The notes beneath the pieces were generated by a model. That model made no database searches. It saw nothing but the letters and a program-made list of their open reading frames with translations, and was not told where the DNA came from. DNA of 32,515 nucleotides, taken from contig CAJTLE010000017.1 of assembly GCA_910577085.1 (NCBI GenBank), positions 1 to 32,515 of the forward strand, read 5' to 3'. Each line of letters begins with the position of its first letter. The stretch's first letter is position 1. This DNA comes from an uncultured Allobaculum sp. Its GTDB lineage: Bacteria; Bacillota_I; Bacilli_A; Erysipelotrichales; Erysipelotrichaceae. The translations under genes were made by a program, and so were the position numbers. Shown here piece by piece: positions 22,339 to 30,788 of this stretch.

Positions 22339-23907
22339 TTAAGCTGCCTTGTTCATGTCGTCTAAAAGACCCATTGGTTCGTCTTTGAAGATTCTTTCAT
22401 CCATTAACTTCAGATCTTCAGCGATAGCTGGAACAAAGTCCATCTGATCGAGAACATCTTTCTGTAAATCGACACCAGGAGCGATCTCTGTCAATGTGAA
22501 GACACCGTCGCGTAATTCAAAAACGGCACGTTCAGTAACGTACAGAACTTTCTGGCCGGCGTTCTTAGCGAATTCAGCGGAAAAAGTAATCTGTTCAACG
22601 TCGTTCATGAATTTCTTCACTTCACCTTCGTTGACGATTTCAAGTTTGCCATCCCCAATTTTTTCTTTTAAGCCTTTTGCGGTGAATGTTCCACAGAAGA
22701 CAACAACTGGTGTGGACTGGGTGATGTTAATGAAACCACCGCAGCCGGCAATTTTTGGTCCGAAACGGGAAACGTTGATGTTACCGTTGCGGTCGCATTC
22801 AGCCAGACCCAGGAAAGCCTGGTCCAGGCCGCCGCCATCATAGAAGTCAAACATGGCTGGAGAATCAATTGTACATTCAGGGTTAGTTGCTGAACCAAAG
22901 CCAACGCCCGAAGATGGAACACCACCGATATTTCCGGCTTCGACAGTCATTTTCATGCCTGGCAGTTTTTCTTCGTTGGCAACTTTGGCAATTCCTTCTG
23001 GAATACCGATTCCAAGGTTAACGATCGCATTTTTGGAAAGTTCCATCGCAGCACGACGGCTGATGACCTTACGGGCATTCAGCGGCATTTTTTCCATTGC
23101 CCCAAGCGGCTTTTTGATCTGGCCGGACAGTTCAGGCAGATATGGATTCATGTAAGTCTGCCAGGAGTTGTCTGGAGTTCCCTGAACGATGTAGTCAACC
23201 ATGATTCCTGGAACTTTAACGTCTTTTGGATTGAGCGATCCAGTCTGGACGATATTTTCGACCTGAGCAATAACGATGCCACCAGTGTTATGAGCAGCTT
23301 CCGCCATAGCCAGAGCTTCCAGGAAGGCAGCTTCCTTATCCATTGTTACGTTGCCGCTTTCGTCAGCTAAAGTACCACGGATAACCGCAACATCAATTTT
23401 CTTTGGTGATTTGTAGCGCAGATACTCTTCCCCATCGATGACCATGAGTTCTACCAGGTCATCTTTGGTGATGTCGTTCATTTTGCCGCCTTCTACACGA
23501 GGGTCAACAAAGGTATTCAGACCAATCTTTGTGATGACACCTGGACGGTTACCGGCAACTTCACGAAGCAGCTGAGCAAGTGTTCCGATTGGAAGGTTCC
23601 AGGCCTGAACTTTATTTTCAGTAACGAGTTTCTGTAAAGCAGGAACAAGGTTCCAGTGACCACCGACGATTGAACGCAGCAGACCTTCATGAGCCAGATG
23701 GTTCATGCCCAGTCTGTCAGTTCCATCACCAACGTTTGTTGGGAAAAACAGATCGACATCGCGTGGATGTCCAGTTTTGAGGAAACGGTCTTCAATGGCA
23801 TAGGTCACTTCCTGAGGATGACCCATTCCGATAAATCCAAGCATAGTCAGCCGGTCGCCGTCTTTTACAAGTTCAGCAGCCTGAGCTGGAGTAATGACTT
23901 TTGACAC
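22339..23907 (-). CDS. pct: Acyl-CoA:acetate CoA-transferase, propionate CoA-transferase (Pct/YdiF) type
   Basis: A 522-residue family I CoA-transferase with both halves in one chain. The N-terminal half has the coenzyme-binding LTMLGFIGMGHP; the C-terminal half has LGIGIPEG, the catalytic Glu323 in VEAGNIGG, and NINVSRFG. It forms a glutamyl-CoA thioester and moves CoA between acids such as acetate, propionate, lactate and butyrate. Beside thl-hbd-crt-bcd-etfBA it most plausibly releases butyrate while activating acetate, since no but, buk or ptb is visible. The start is a GTG (23907) with AAGGAG 7 bases upstream. It has its own leader with hairpins and its own terminator, separate from crt. 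Confidence 0.88.
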   Translation of the reverse strand: MSKVITPAQAAELVKDGDRLTMLGFIGMGHPQEVTYAIEDRFLKTGHPRDVDLFFPTNVGDGTDRLGMNHLAHEGLLRSIVGGHWNLVPALQKLVTENKVQAWNLPIGTLAQLLREVAGNRPGVITKIGLNTFVDPRVEGGKMNDITKDDLVELMVIDGEEYLRYKSPKKIDVAVIRGTLADESGNVTMDKEAAFLEALAMAEAAHNTGGIVIAQVENIVQTGSLNPKDVKVPGIMVDYIVQGTPDNSWQTYMNPYLPELSGQIKKPLGAMEKMPLNARKVISRRAAMELSKNAIVNLGIGIPEGIAKVANEEKLPGMKMTVEAGNIGGVPSSGVGFGSATNPECTIDSPAMFDFYDGGGLDQAFLGLAECDRNGNINVSRFGPKIAGCGGFINITQSTPVVVFCGTFTAKGLKEKIGDGKLEIVNEGEVKKFMNDVEQITFSAEFAKNAGQKVLYVTERAVFELRDGVFTLTEIAPGVDLQKDVLDQMDFVPAIAEDLKLMDERIFKDEPMGLLDDMNKAA

Positions 23908-23965
23908 AATGATTCTCCTTCTATTCTTCTTATTTCTTTTGATCGAAAATGTTTGACTTTAAAAC

Positions 23966-24056
23966 GATCTGCGCCCTGAACAGTGCAGCAGATCCAAAAT
24001 AAAAAATGAAAGACCAGCAGCTCTTCGCTACAGAGAACGATCGAAACCGCTGGTCT
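23966..24056 (-). promoter_or_regulatory. pct leader with two successive hairpins
   Basis: On the minus strand the first hairpin pairs AGACCAGC (24056-24049) with GCTGGTCT (24018-24011) and has an inner CTCT/AGAG stem; a T-rich stretch follows. The second pairs GATCTGC with GCAGATC (23994-23988, 23972-23966), followed by GTTTTAAAG. Either could end the crt transcript or attenuate pct. The remaining 24057-24317 part of this 410-base gap shows no gene. Confidence 0.45.
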
Positions 24057-24317
24057 GATTGACGGGCCAGACACAACGATAAACGTCAGTACCGACTGTT
24101 GACAGATCCAGAAAAGGCCTCAAAGACCTGATCCAGATCCATGGTATTGGTCAAAATCTCTTTCCTTATATTTATAGATATCATCTTATTAAGGCTATAT
24201 CTGCACAGATTGAGATTTCATATGCAAAGGTTGTCCTTCAGTGCTCAAACGGTGGACATGTACCGTGAAAACCGGTAGAATCCATCATCGAAAACACGAT
24301 AAGTCAGCTTATTTTGC

Positions 24318-25097
24318 TTATTTGTTTTTGAACTGTTTTTCTTTCACTTTGTTCAGGAAGCAGTCCATACCGTATTTCTGGTCTTCAGTAGCGAAGCAGC
24401 CGGAGAACTGTTCAACTTCAGTCTTAATGCCATCATCGATGGTTTCGTTCAGACCGTCGTTGATGGCTTTCTTGGAAGCAGCAACCGCTTTTGGAGCGTT
24501 TTTCGCAATGCCTTTAGCCATTTTTAAAGCAGCTGGCATGAGTTCTTCATGTGGATAAACAGCGTTAACCAGACCGATTTCAAGAGCTTTTGGAGCTTTG
24601 ATGTTGCGGGCTGTGTAGATGATTTCTTTAGCCAGACCAACTGGGATCAGACGGGCAAGACGCTGAGTACCGCCAAATCCTGGAGTGATGCCCAGACCAA
24701 CTTCAGGCTGTCCAAATACTGCATTGTCAGCAGCAAGACGGATGTCGCAGGACATTGCCAGTTCGTTTCCGCCGCCAAGAGCAAAGCCGTTTACGGCGGC
24801 GATGACTGGTTTGTTCATGGTTTCGATTTCACGGAAGACTTTGTTTCCAAATGCGCCATATTCTGCAGCTTCTTCAACGGTCTTGTCTTTCATTTCGGCA
24901 ATGTCAGCACCAGCAACGAAGGATTTATCGCCTGCACCTGTTACGACTACTGCATAGATGTCATCATCATTTTTTACGTCGTTAACAGCAGCTTCGAGGT
25001 CTTCTAACACTTCAGTCGACAGAGCGTTGAGGGCTTTTGGGTTGTTGATGGTAATGATGGCCACGTTGCCATCTTTTTCAAGAAGTACTTTATTCAT
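24318..25097 (-). CDS. crt: 3-hydroxybutyryl-CoA dehydratase (crotonase)
   Basis: A 259-residue enoyl-CoA hydratase/crotonase that dehydrates (S)-3-hydroxybutyryl-CoA to crotonyl-CoA. Seen: the oxyanion-hole segments SFVAGADIAEM (59-69) and NGFALGGGNELAMSCDIR (103-120), with the two catalytic glutamates Glu112 and Glu132 (GQPEVGLGITPGFGG). Length and sequence closely follow clostridial Crt. AAAGGA lies 6 bases before the ATG. A strong terminator separates it from hbd, so it depends on read-through or its own promoter, for which no consensus match was found. Confidence 0.95.
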   Translation of the reverse strand: MNKVLLEKDGNVAIITINNPKALNALSTEVLEDLEAAVNDVKNDDDIYAVVVTGAGDKSFVAGADIAEMKDKTVEEAAEYGAFGNKVFREIETMNKPVIAAVNGFALGGGNELAMSCDIRLAADNAVFGQPEVGLGITPGFGGTQRLARLIPVGLAKEIIYTARNIKAPKALEIGLVNAVYPHEELMPAALKMAKGIAKNAPKAVAASKKAINDGLNETIDDGIKTEVEQFSGCFATEDQKYGMDCFLNKVKEKQFKNK

Positions 25098-25166
25098 GGT
25101 ATATCCTTTCTCTCTATTTTCAGTTTGCCCAGAGATGATTGTTAAAAAATGGGCTGATCAAATCTG

Positions 25167-25194
25167 AAAAAAAGGGGAAACTGCAAGTTCCCCC
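25167..25194 (-). terminator. Terminator after hbd
   Basis: GGGGGAACT pairs with AGTTTCCCC (one wobble) over a 3-base loop; seven T follow on the minus strand. It lies 16 bases after the hbd stop and before crt. Confidence 0.88.
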
Positions 25195-25209
25195 TTAATT
25201 TGTCGGTTC

Positions 25210-26049
25210 TTATTTCTTGTAGCTGTAGAAGCCTTCGCCAGTTTTGCGGCCAAGTTTTCCAGCGCGAACCATTTTCTTGAGCAGAGTTGTAGGACGATAT
25301 TTTGGATCACCAGTTTCGTCATACAGAACGTTCATGATTGCGAGGCATACATCAAGACCGATTAAGTCACCAAGAGCGAGAGGTCCCATGGGGTGGTTGG
25401 CACCAAGCTGCATAGCTGTATCGATATCGGAAGCAGAAGCAAGTCCTTCCTGCAGAATGCCAGTTGCTTCATTGATCATTGGGATCAGGATGCGGTTAAC
25501 AACAAAGCCAGGTCCTTCTTTAACTTCTACTGGAGTTTTACCAATAGCTTTAGAAGTTTCGATGATGGTTTCTTTTACTTCGTCAGGAGTATTTGCACCG
25601 GAGATAACTTCTACCAGTTTCATACGATCTGCTGGGTTGAAGAAGTGCATGCCGATTACTGGGTGTTTAACGCCGTTGGCGATTTCAGTAATGGACAGAG
25701 AAGAAGTATTGGTAGCGAAGATAGCGTCTTCTTTAACGATGTCGTCGAGTTTGTGGAATACTTCTTTTTTCAGAGGCATCTGTTCGAGAGCAGCTTCAAC
25801 GATTAAATCGCAGTCTGCGAGATCTTCGTATTCGCCAGCTTTGAGGTTGGATTTAGCAGTTTCAGCAGCTTCAGGAGTGATTTTTCCTTTCGCAACGAGT
25901 TTGTCTTTGGATGCGCAGATTTTGTTTACACCGTTTTCTGCCCATTCTTTTTTAACATCAACAACGGTTACAGGGTTTCCAGCGGAAGCAAATGCGTTCG
26001 CAATGCCCTGACCCATAGTACCAGCGCCGACTACGCCTACTTTTGTCAT
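25210..26049 (-). CDS. hbd: 3-hydroxybutyryl-CoA dehydrogenase
   Basis: A 279-residue NAD(P)-dependent dehydrogenase that reduces acetoacetyl-CoA to (S)-3-hydroxybutyryl-CoA. The Rossmann motif is VGVVGAGTMGQGIA (4-17), followed by VVDVKKE, which favours NAD(H). Catalytic His135 (GMHFFNP) and Glu147 (LVEVI) form the dyad. The C-terminal helical domain contains PGFVVNRIL and the helix pair needed for dimerisation. AAGGAG lies 9 bases before the ATG. It sits between etfA (186-base gap with a hairpin) and a strong terminator. Confidence 0.96.
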   Translation of the reverse strand: MTKVGVVGAGTMGQGIANAFASAGNPVTVVDVKKEWAENGVNKICASKDKLVAKGKITPEAAETAKSNLKAGEYEDLADCDLIVEAALEQMPLKKEVFHKLDDIVKEDAIFATNTSSLSITEIANGVKHPVIGMHFFNPADRMKLVEVISGANTPDEVKETIIETSKAIGKTPVEVKEGPGFVVNRILIPMINEATGILQEGLASASDIDTAMQLGANHPMGPLALGDLIGLDVCLAIMNVLYDETGDPKYRPTTLLKKMVRAGKLGRKTGEGFYSYKK

Positions 26050-26136
26050 GATATTTTCTCCTTTTATCTTTTAGATGATGCTGTTGCAGTCAGAAAATTT
26101 GAGCGGCTGACTGATCAACAGAAACAGAATAAGGAA

Positions 26137-26179
26137 CAGGTCATGACAAAAAGTCCAAAGACTTTCCATCATGTACCTG
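26137..26179 (-). repeat. Two-part hairpin between etfA and hbd
   Basis: An inner stem AAAGTC/GACTTT (26150-26155 with 26160-26165) sits in an outer pairing CAGGT/ACCTG with TCATG-type arms. On the minus strand the inner stem runs into TTTTTG. It may work as a partial terminator or a processing site after etfA. Confidence 0.45.
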
Positions 26180-26235
26180 TAGTATGCAAATCTGAGTTTA
26201 AATGCTGATGAATTCAATCCTGTTAAGGGATTTGA

Positions 26236-27294
26236 TTAAGCAGCTTTGATTTTTTTGATTTCTTCAATCAGGACTGGCAAAACCTGTTCAACAGTTCCTA
26301 CATAACCCTGGTTGGCAATCTTGAAGATTTCAGCTTCTGGGTCACGGTTGATCGCGATGATGTAATCGGATTTTTCCATACCAGCGACATGCTGAACGGC
26401 ACCAGAGATACCGCAGGCAATGTACAGATTTGGACGAACTGTTTTACCAGTCTGACCAACCTGTCTTTCTTTTGGTAAGAAGCCATCTTCAACAGCAGCA
26501 CGAGTTGCAGCAACTTCACCACCAAGCAGGCTTGCGAGTTCTTCGACCAGGTCAAGAGCGCCTTCAGCACCACGGCCAGCACCAACGAGAACGTCACATT
26601 TTGTGATGTCTACGCCAGCAACTTCTTTTGGTTCAACGCCTTCAATAACAACTTCTGGAGCTTTGTCATCCCATACTGGAGCGAATTCGGTCACTTCACC
26701 AGTTCGGGAAGCATCTGGTTTAGCCATGTCAAATACTTTCGGACGGATGGTAGCCATCTGTGGACGAGTATTTGGGCAGACGATTGTACCGAACAGGTTA
26801 CCACCGAAAGTAGGACGGGTAACGAGCAGCAGTGCATCATCATTAGGAATTTCACGAACGCCTTCACGGGAGTTCAGTTTTACATCTTTACCAATTTCAA
26901 TACCAGTCGCATCAGCAGTCAGACCTGCATTGATGCGGGCAGCAACACGTGGAGCAAGGTCGCGTCCAAGAACAGTTGCACCTGTTAACAGAGAAGATGG
27001 TTTGAATTTTTCGATCATCTGAGTCAGTGCATCTGTGTAGTACTGAGTGGAGTAGTCTTTCAGTTTTGGATCATCAATGACGATCACTTCGTCAGCGCCA
27101 TGAGCGATGACGTCCTGTGCTTTATCCTTAACATTTTCGCCAAGGAGTACACCAACGACTTTGTAGCCGAGTTCCGGAGCAGCATCAACCAGCTCTCTGG
27201 CTTTGTTGATGAGCTCGTAACCAACTTCAGCTGGTTCGGAGTTTTTCTGTTCTACAAATACGTAAATATCTTTGTAATCTGGAAATGTAGCCAT
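26236..27294 (-). CDS. etfA: Electron transfer flavoprotein, alpha subunit
   Basis: A 352-residue EtfA. The N-terminal domain has IYVFVEQ and the GADEVIVIDDP region; the C-terminal FAD-binding domain has VLVGAGRGAEGALDLVEELA, the KERQVGQTGKTVRPNLY stretch (ending in CGISGAVQHVAGM) and IAINRDPEAEIFKIANQGYVG. With EtfB and Bcd it forms the Bcd-EtfAB complex, which in clostridia couples crotonyl-CoA reduction by NADH to ferredoxin reduction. Bifurcation here is inferred from the operon and length. AAAGGA precedes the ATG and the gene starts 11 bases after the etfB stop. Confidence 0.95.
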   Translation of the reverse strand: MATFPDYKDIYVFVEQKNSEPAEVGYELINKARELVDAAPELGYKVVGVLLGENVKDKAQDVIAHGADEVIVIDDPKLKDYSTQYYTDALTQMIEKFKPSSLLTGATVLGRDLAPRVAARINAGLTADATGIEIGKDVKLNSREGVREIPNDDALLLVTRPTFGGNLFGTIVCPNTRPQMATIRPKVFDMAKPDASRTGEVTEFAPVWDDKAPEVVIEGVEPKEVAGVDITKCDVLVGAGRGAEGALDLVEELASLLGGEVAATRAAVEDGFLPKERQVGQTGKTVRPNLYIACGISGAVQHVAGMEKSDYIIAINRDPEAEIFKIANQGYVGTVEQVLPVLIEEIKKIKAA

Positions 27295-27305
27295 GACGTT
27301 CCTTT

Positions 27306-28103
27306 CTACTTCTTAATCAGCTGTTTCTCTTTCAGAGTTTCAGCAATCTGTTTTCCGGTTTCTTCTGCAGGCAGGTTAAAGGTTTCTGTAGCAGCCGTTA
27401 CATCTTTTGTGAAGGTTCTGAATACCTGAGTTGGAGATCCGGCAAGACCGATCTGTTCCATTGGCAGGTTTTCAGCAAGATCATCGTAAGTCATGATGAC
27501 AACTGGATTGTTGAAGGAATCAACGATATCCACGCAGTTCATGTAACGTGGTTTATTCATACCGGACAGGGTTGTGATAACAGCCGGGAGTTTAACAGAA
27601 ACAATCTGGTCTTCTTCTTCGAGAGATTTTTTAACTTTGATGTGGTCTGGAGCAACTTCCAGAACTTCATCAACGTAAGTTACCTGAGGAATGCCAAGAC
27701 GTTCAGCAGTCTGAGGACCAACCTGAGCAGTATCACCATCAATAGCCTGACGGCCGGCGATGATCAGGTCGTAACCAATTTTATCCAGAGCCGCAGCCAG
27801 GGTTCTGGAAGTAGCGCATGTGTCTGCACCACCAAGTCTTCTGTCAGTCAGCAGGTAAGCTTTGTCCGCACCACGTGCGATTGCTTCCTGAAGCATGCCA
27901 GCAGCCTGAGGTGGACCCATGGAGAGAACTTCAACGACAACGTCGTCGGATTTATCTTTTAATTCAAGAGCCGCTTCGAGACCAGCTAAATCATCTGGGT
28001 TGATGATGGAAGGAACGCCATCACGAACCAGAGTACCGGTTTTCTTGTCGACTGTAATTTCAGTTGAGTCAGGGACCTGTTTAGCTAAAACAACAATTTT
28101 CAT
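27306..28103 (-). CDS. etfB: Electron transfer flavoprotein, beta subunit
   Basis: A 265-residue EtfB. Seen: KIVVLAKQVPDSTEI at the N terminus, INPDDLAGLEAALELKD, VLSMGPPQA, the AMP/FAD-binding LIIAGRQAIDGDTAQVGP and LSGMNKPRYM. In bifurcating complexes this subunit holds the FAD that splits the electrons from NADH. It lies 21 bases after bcd and 11 before etfA, the usual bcd-etfB-etfA order. AAAGGA is about 12 bases before the ATG. Confidence 0.95.
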   Translation of the reverse strand: MKIVVLAKQVPDSTEITVDKKTGTLVRDGVPSIINPDDLAGLEAALELKDKSDDVVVEVLSMGPPQAAGMLQEAIARGADKAYLLTDRRLGGADTCATSRTLAAALDKIGYDLIIAGRQAIDGDTAQVGPQTAERLGIPQVTYVDEVLEVAPDHIKVKKSLEEEDQIVSVKLPAVITTLSGMNKPRYMNCVDIVDSFNNPVVIMTYDDLAENLPMEQIGLAGSPTQVFRTFTKDVTAATETFNLPAEETGKQIAETLKEKQLIKK

Positions 28104-28124
28104 ATCGTTCCGTTTTCCTTTCCA

Positions 28125-29264
28125 CTACCGAAGCACTGCGCCGGAGATGACCATGCGCTGAACTTCTGATGTTCCTTCGTAGATCTCAGTGATCTTGGCA
28201 TCACGGAACATTCTTTCAACTGGCAGGTCGCGGGTATAACCATAACCACCCATCAGCTGGATGCACTTGGTTGTAACTTCCATAGCAACTTCAGCTGCGA
28301 ACAGTTTTGCTTCAGCTGCCAGTACTGTATAAGGCTTGCCTTCTTCTTTTGCCATAGCAGCACGGTAAACGAGCATCTTCGCTGCATCGATCTTTGTCTG
28401 CAGGTTGGCAATTACAAACTGTGTATTCTGGAATTTAGCAATTGGACGTCCGAACTGCTTTCTTTCCTTAACGTATTTAACGGTTTCTTCTAATGCGCCT
28501 TCGGCGATACCAAGAGCCTGAGCTGCGATACCGATACGGCCGCCGTCAAGAGTAGACATGGCTACTTTGAAGCCTTTTCCTTCGCCGCCTAACAGGTTTT
28601 CTTTTGGAACGCGGACGTTGTTGAAGATCAGCTCGGATGTAGCGGAACCACGGATACCGAGTTTCTTTTCATGCTGGCCAATGGTAAAGCCCGGAGTATC
28701 CTTTTCAACGATGAAAGTGGAAATTCCTTTGTTGCCTTTGGATTTGTCAGTCATTGCGAAAATGATATAAACATCTGCTTCACCAGCGTTGGTGATGAAG
28801 ATTTTTGTACCATTGATTACATATTCGTCGCCATCAAGAACAGCAGTTGTCTGCTGACCAGCAGCATCTGTACCGGCGTTTGGTTCTGTTAAACCAAATG
28901 CACCCAGTTTTTCACCGGAAGCCAGTGGTCTGAGATATTTTTCTTTCTGTTCTGGAGTACCGTACTGGGCGATTGGCCAAGTACCTAAAGAAGTGTGAGC
29001 AGATAAAACTACGCCAGTCGTTGCGCAAGTCTTCGATAATTCCTCGACAGCAAGGATGTAAGACAGATAATCTGCGCCAGCTCCACCGTATTCACGTGGA
29101 TAAGGGATACCCAGCATTTTTGCCTGACGAAGAATTTCTACGTTTTCTTTTGGGAAACGTTCTTTTTCGTCGACGTCAGCGGCATTGTCTTTTACTTCTG
29201 CCTGGGCAACTTCCCGGAACAACTTCTGCATCAGTTTCTGTTGTTCTGTTAAATTGAAATCCAT
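28125..29264 (-). CDS. bcd: Butyryl-CoA dehydrogenase (acyl-CoA dehydrogenase)
   Basis: A 379-residue short-chain acyl-CoA dehydrogenase reducing crotonyl-CoA to butyryl-CoA with electrons from EtfAB. Seen: FNLTEQQKLMQKLFREV, the FAD-contact blocks FGLTEPNAGTDAAGQQT and IFITNAGEADVYIIFAMT, QLMGGYGYTRDLPVERMFRD, and the catalytic base Glu363 in IYEGTSEVQ. The ATG at 29264 begins the homologous sequence; AAAGGAG is 12 bases upstream. It is the first gene of the minus-strand operon, with a promoter at 29351-29378 and Rex-type sites just upstream. Confidence 0.95.
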   Translation of the reverse strand: MDFNLTEQQKLMQKLFREVAQAEVKDNAADVDEKERFPKENVEILRQAKMLGIPYPREYGGAGADYLSYILAVEELSKTCATTGVVLSAHTSLGTWPIAQYGTPEQKEKYLRPLASGEKLGAFGLTEPNAGTDAAGQQTTAVLDGDEYVINGTKIFITNAGEADVYIIFAMTDKSKGNKGISTFIVEKDTPGFTIGQHEKKLGIRGSATSELIFNNVRVPKENLLGGEGKGFKVAMSTLDGGRIGIAAQALGIAEGALEETVKYVKERKQFGRPIAKFQNTQFVIANLQTKIDAAKMLVYRAAMAKEEGKPYTVLAAEAKLFAAEVAMEVTTKCIQLMGGYGYTRDLPVERMFRDAKITEIYEGTSEVQRMVISGAVLR

Positions 29265-29350
29265 AAAATTGAAGTTCTCCTTTCTCTTCAGCCTGAACTT
29301 TGGATTCTCGGGCAAAGACGCACCTCCACAGCGGACTTTGCACTACCCAA

Positions 29351-29378
29351 ATAATAGCCCTTAAAAATAGACTGTCAA
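29351..29378 (-). promoter_or_regulatory. bcd-etfBA operon promoter
   Basis: On the minus strand TTGACA (29378-29373) and TATTAT (29356-29351) are 16 bases apart, a near-consensus promoter. It predicts a leader of about 80 bases. A Rex-type palindrome ends 7 bases upstream of the -35 box. Confidence 0.75.
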
Positions 29379-29385
29379 TTTCAGA

Positions 29386-29401
29386 TGTGAATCATTTCAC
29401 T
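29386..29401. promoter_or_regulatory. Rex-type operator 1, bcd promoter
   Basis: TGTGAATCATTTCACT fits the Rex consensus TTGTGAANNNNTTCACAA in both half-sites. It abuts the bcd promoter. Rex represses fermentation genes until NADH accumulates. Confidence 0.65.
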
Positions 29402-29506
29402 AAGAATTTGCATTTTTGCGTCCCTTTTCCCGTGTTTTCTGCGGGTTTTTCAGGTAATTATGGCGAAATATGCGATAAATATCTTGAATCCGATTTCATC
29501 TGAAAA

Positions 29507-29522
29507 AGTGAATTAAATCACA
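29507..29522. promoter_or_regulatory. Rex-type operator 2, upstream of bcd
   Basis: AGTGAATTAAATCACA has both half-sites with one or two deviations and is flanked by A-rich and T-rich arms that extend the symmetry. It lies about 130 bases upstream of the -35 box. Confidence 0.5.
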
Positions 29523-29569
29523 GCTTTTTCGTACCAAATTTCCATATCGTCTATGTATACGTTTTCAAT

Positions 29570-29585
29570 CGTGACAAAAATCACA
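29570..29585. promoter_or_regulatory. Weak Rex-like site 3, upstream of bcd
   Basis: CGTGACAAAAATCACA keeps the GTGA and TCAC cores at the right distance but the inner bases deviate. It is listed because of two better sites nearby. Confidence 0.3.
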
Positions 29586-30436
29586 ACTGCTTTGGTCATC
29601 AAGAGCCACTTTTTCAGGCGCGTGAGCTCAATTAAATCAAAGATCCAATCATCCTCCAAGTTTTTTTCATTTTTATGTGGGGAATTGTGGTTGTTTTGAC
29701 GAAAATTTCCACCTATCGTTCCGATTTATCCAAACTGATCACGGCCCTCAAATTTTCAGTTCCCTCTTATTCCCTGTTTTCGGCACTTTCTGCCCGTGGG
29801 CAATTTTGACTTTGATCTTTTTTTAACAAGCAGCCAGATACCGCCGTCTGCCAAACATCTGTTCATTTCTAACAGCCTTTCATGCTCCCAGACTGATCTG
29901 ACTGCCTGCTTGATGATCCGACTGGGTCTCTGAAACCAGATCTGTATTTGCTGGGCCTGCCGTTTTTACCAAGTCAGAATTTCATGTTGTGGTTTCTGAC
30001 TCTGGATTGGGCCATCTTGTCTTTGCGGGAGTGTCTTTGCCAGCTTCACTTCGTTTCTTTTGAGCAGCCGCTATTCCTGGTGGTTTATTTTCTTTGCTCG
30101 ATCTTTCATCCGTTGCCTTTCTGGATCTGCCTGCATGGTGCGAATTGTCTGCTGGATCTGGATTGTCTGCTCATAGCCCCTGCTTCCCTGGCTGTCCAAT
30201 TTTTCGTCTTATCCTGTCTGGATCTTTGCCTGGATCTGGATATCCATTCCCCGTTTCCCTGTTTTCAGGCAGGTTGTTTCTTTCTAAGACAAACTGCAGT
30301 CTGTTTACTGGAGTTGACTTGATGTGGTGAATTCGATCCATGTCCTTTCAGTTTCCACCCGTCGGCTGGATTAATTTGTCCTTCTATCCAGATTCATTTC
30401 TGATTCTTTTTGAAGACAAACCATTCTTTCAAGAAG

Positions 30437-30478
30437 ACAGTTTTAAAAAATCTTGAAAATTCTAACAGTTTTAAAAAA
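30437..30478. repeat. Direct repeat of 14 bases
   Basis: ACAGTTTTAAAAAA occurs exactly at 30437-30450 and 30465-30478, 28 bases start to start, which is between two and three helical turns. Confidence 0.6.
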
Positions 30479-30544
30479 GACAGAAAAAGGGCAGACCAAA
30501 GAATGAATTTCCGTGATGGTCTGCTTTCAAAGAAGAAAGTTTAA

Positions 30545-30585
30545 AGGCCAGAATCCCGATATTTCGAGTTTTCTGGCCTGTTTTT
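30545..30585 (+). terminator. Plus-strand terminator with no known upstream gene
   Basis: AGGCCAGAA pairs with TTCTGGCCT (9 bp, 17-base loop), followed by GTTTTT. It points to plus-strand transcription somewhere in the gap upstream, or shields the thl promoter. Confidence 0.65.
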
Positions 30586-30765
30586 CTAATCAATATTAAT
30601 GCAGAAATTTTCCCGTCCCAGTTCCATTTTCAACTTTGTTGACCGGAATCGTGTGGGAGAGGCTGTCTGGAAAACAGCTGGCGAATGCGAAAGCGTATTC
30701 TTTTTCATTTATTTCCTGATACAATGAGTCTGTAACAGGCCATTCCGAACTGTTTTTCTTTTTTG

Positions 30766-30781
30766 TGTGAATTAATTCACA
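30766..30781. promoter_or_regulatory. Rex-type operator at the thl promoter
   Basis: TGTGAATTAATTCACA is a perfect 16-base palindrome matching the Rex half-sites exactly. It ends 7 bases before the thl -35 box, the same arrangement as at bcd. Confidence 0.75.
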
Positions 30782-30788
30782 TAAAAGT

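Larger units (their letters stand above)
29603..30760. other. Long gap between bcd and thl regulatory regions, no supported gene
   Basis: The divergent gap 29265-30855 is 1591 bases. Between the operator clusters, 29603-30760 contains no convincing gene. A stretch from about 29940 to 30370 is pyrimidine-rich on the plus strand and repeats CTGGAT at least seven times; an open frame there (29948-30322) has skewed Leu/Cys/Phe composition and no ribosome binding site. It is followed by a direct repeat (30437-30478), a hairpin at 30491-30524 (GCAGACCA/TGGTCTGC) and a plus-strand terminator. Confidence 0.4.

Noticed and set aside
25244..26011. A 255-codon open frame on the plus strand opposite hbd
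   Set aside because: It is the antisense shadow of a well-recognised gene; the Ser/Arg-rich product has no family features and no ribosome binding site.
29948..30322. A 124-codon frame in the bcd-thl gap, rich in Leu, Cys and Phe
   Set aside because: It starts with TTG without a ribosome binding site; the composition follows from the CTGGAT-rich, pyrimidine-rich DNA. I see neither convincing membrane helices with proper charge pattern nor a family.
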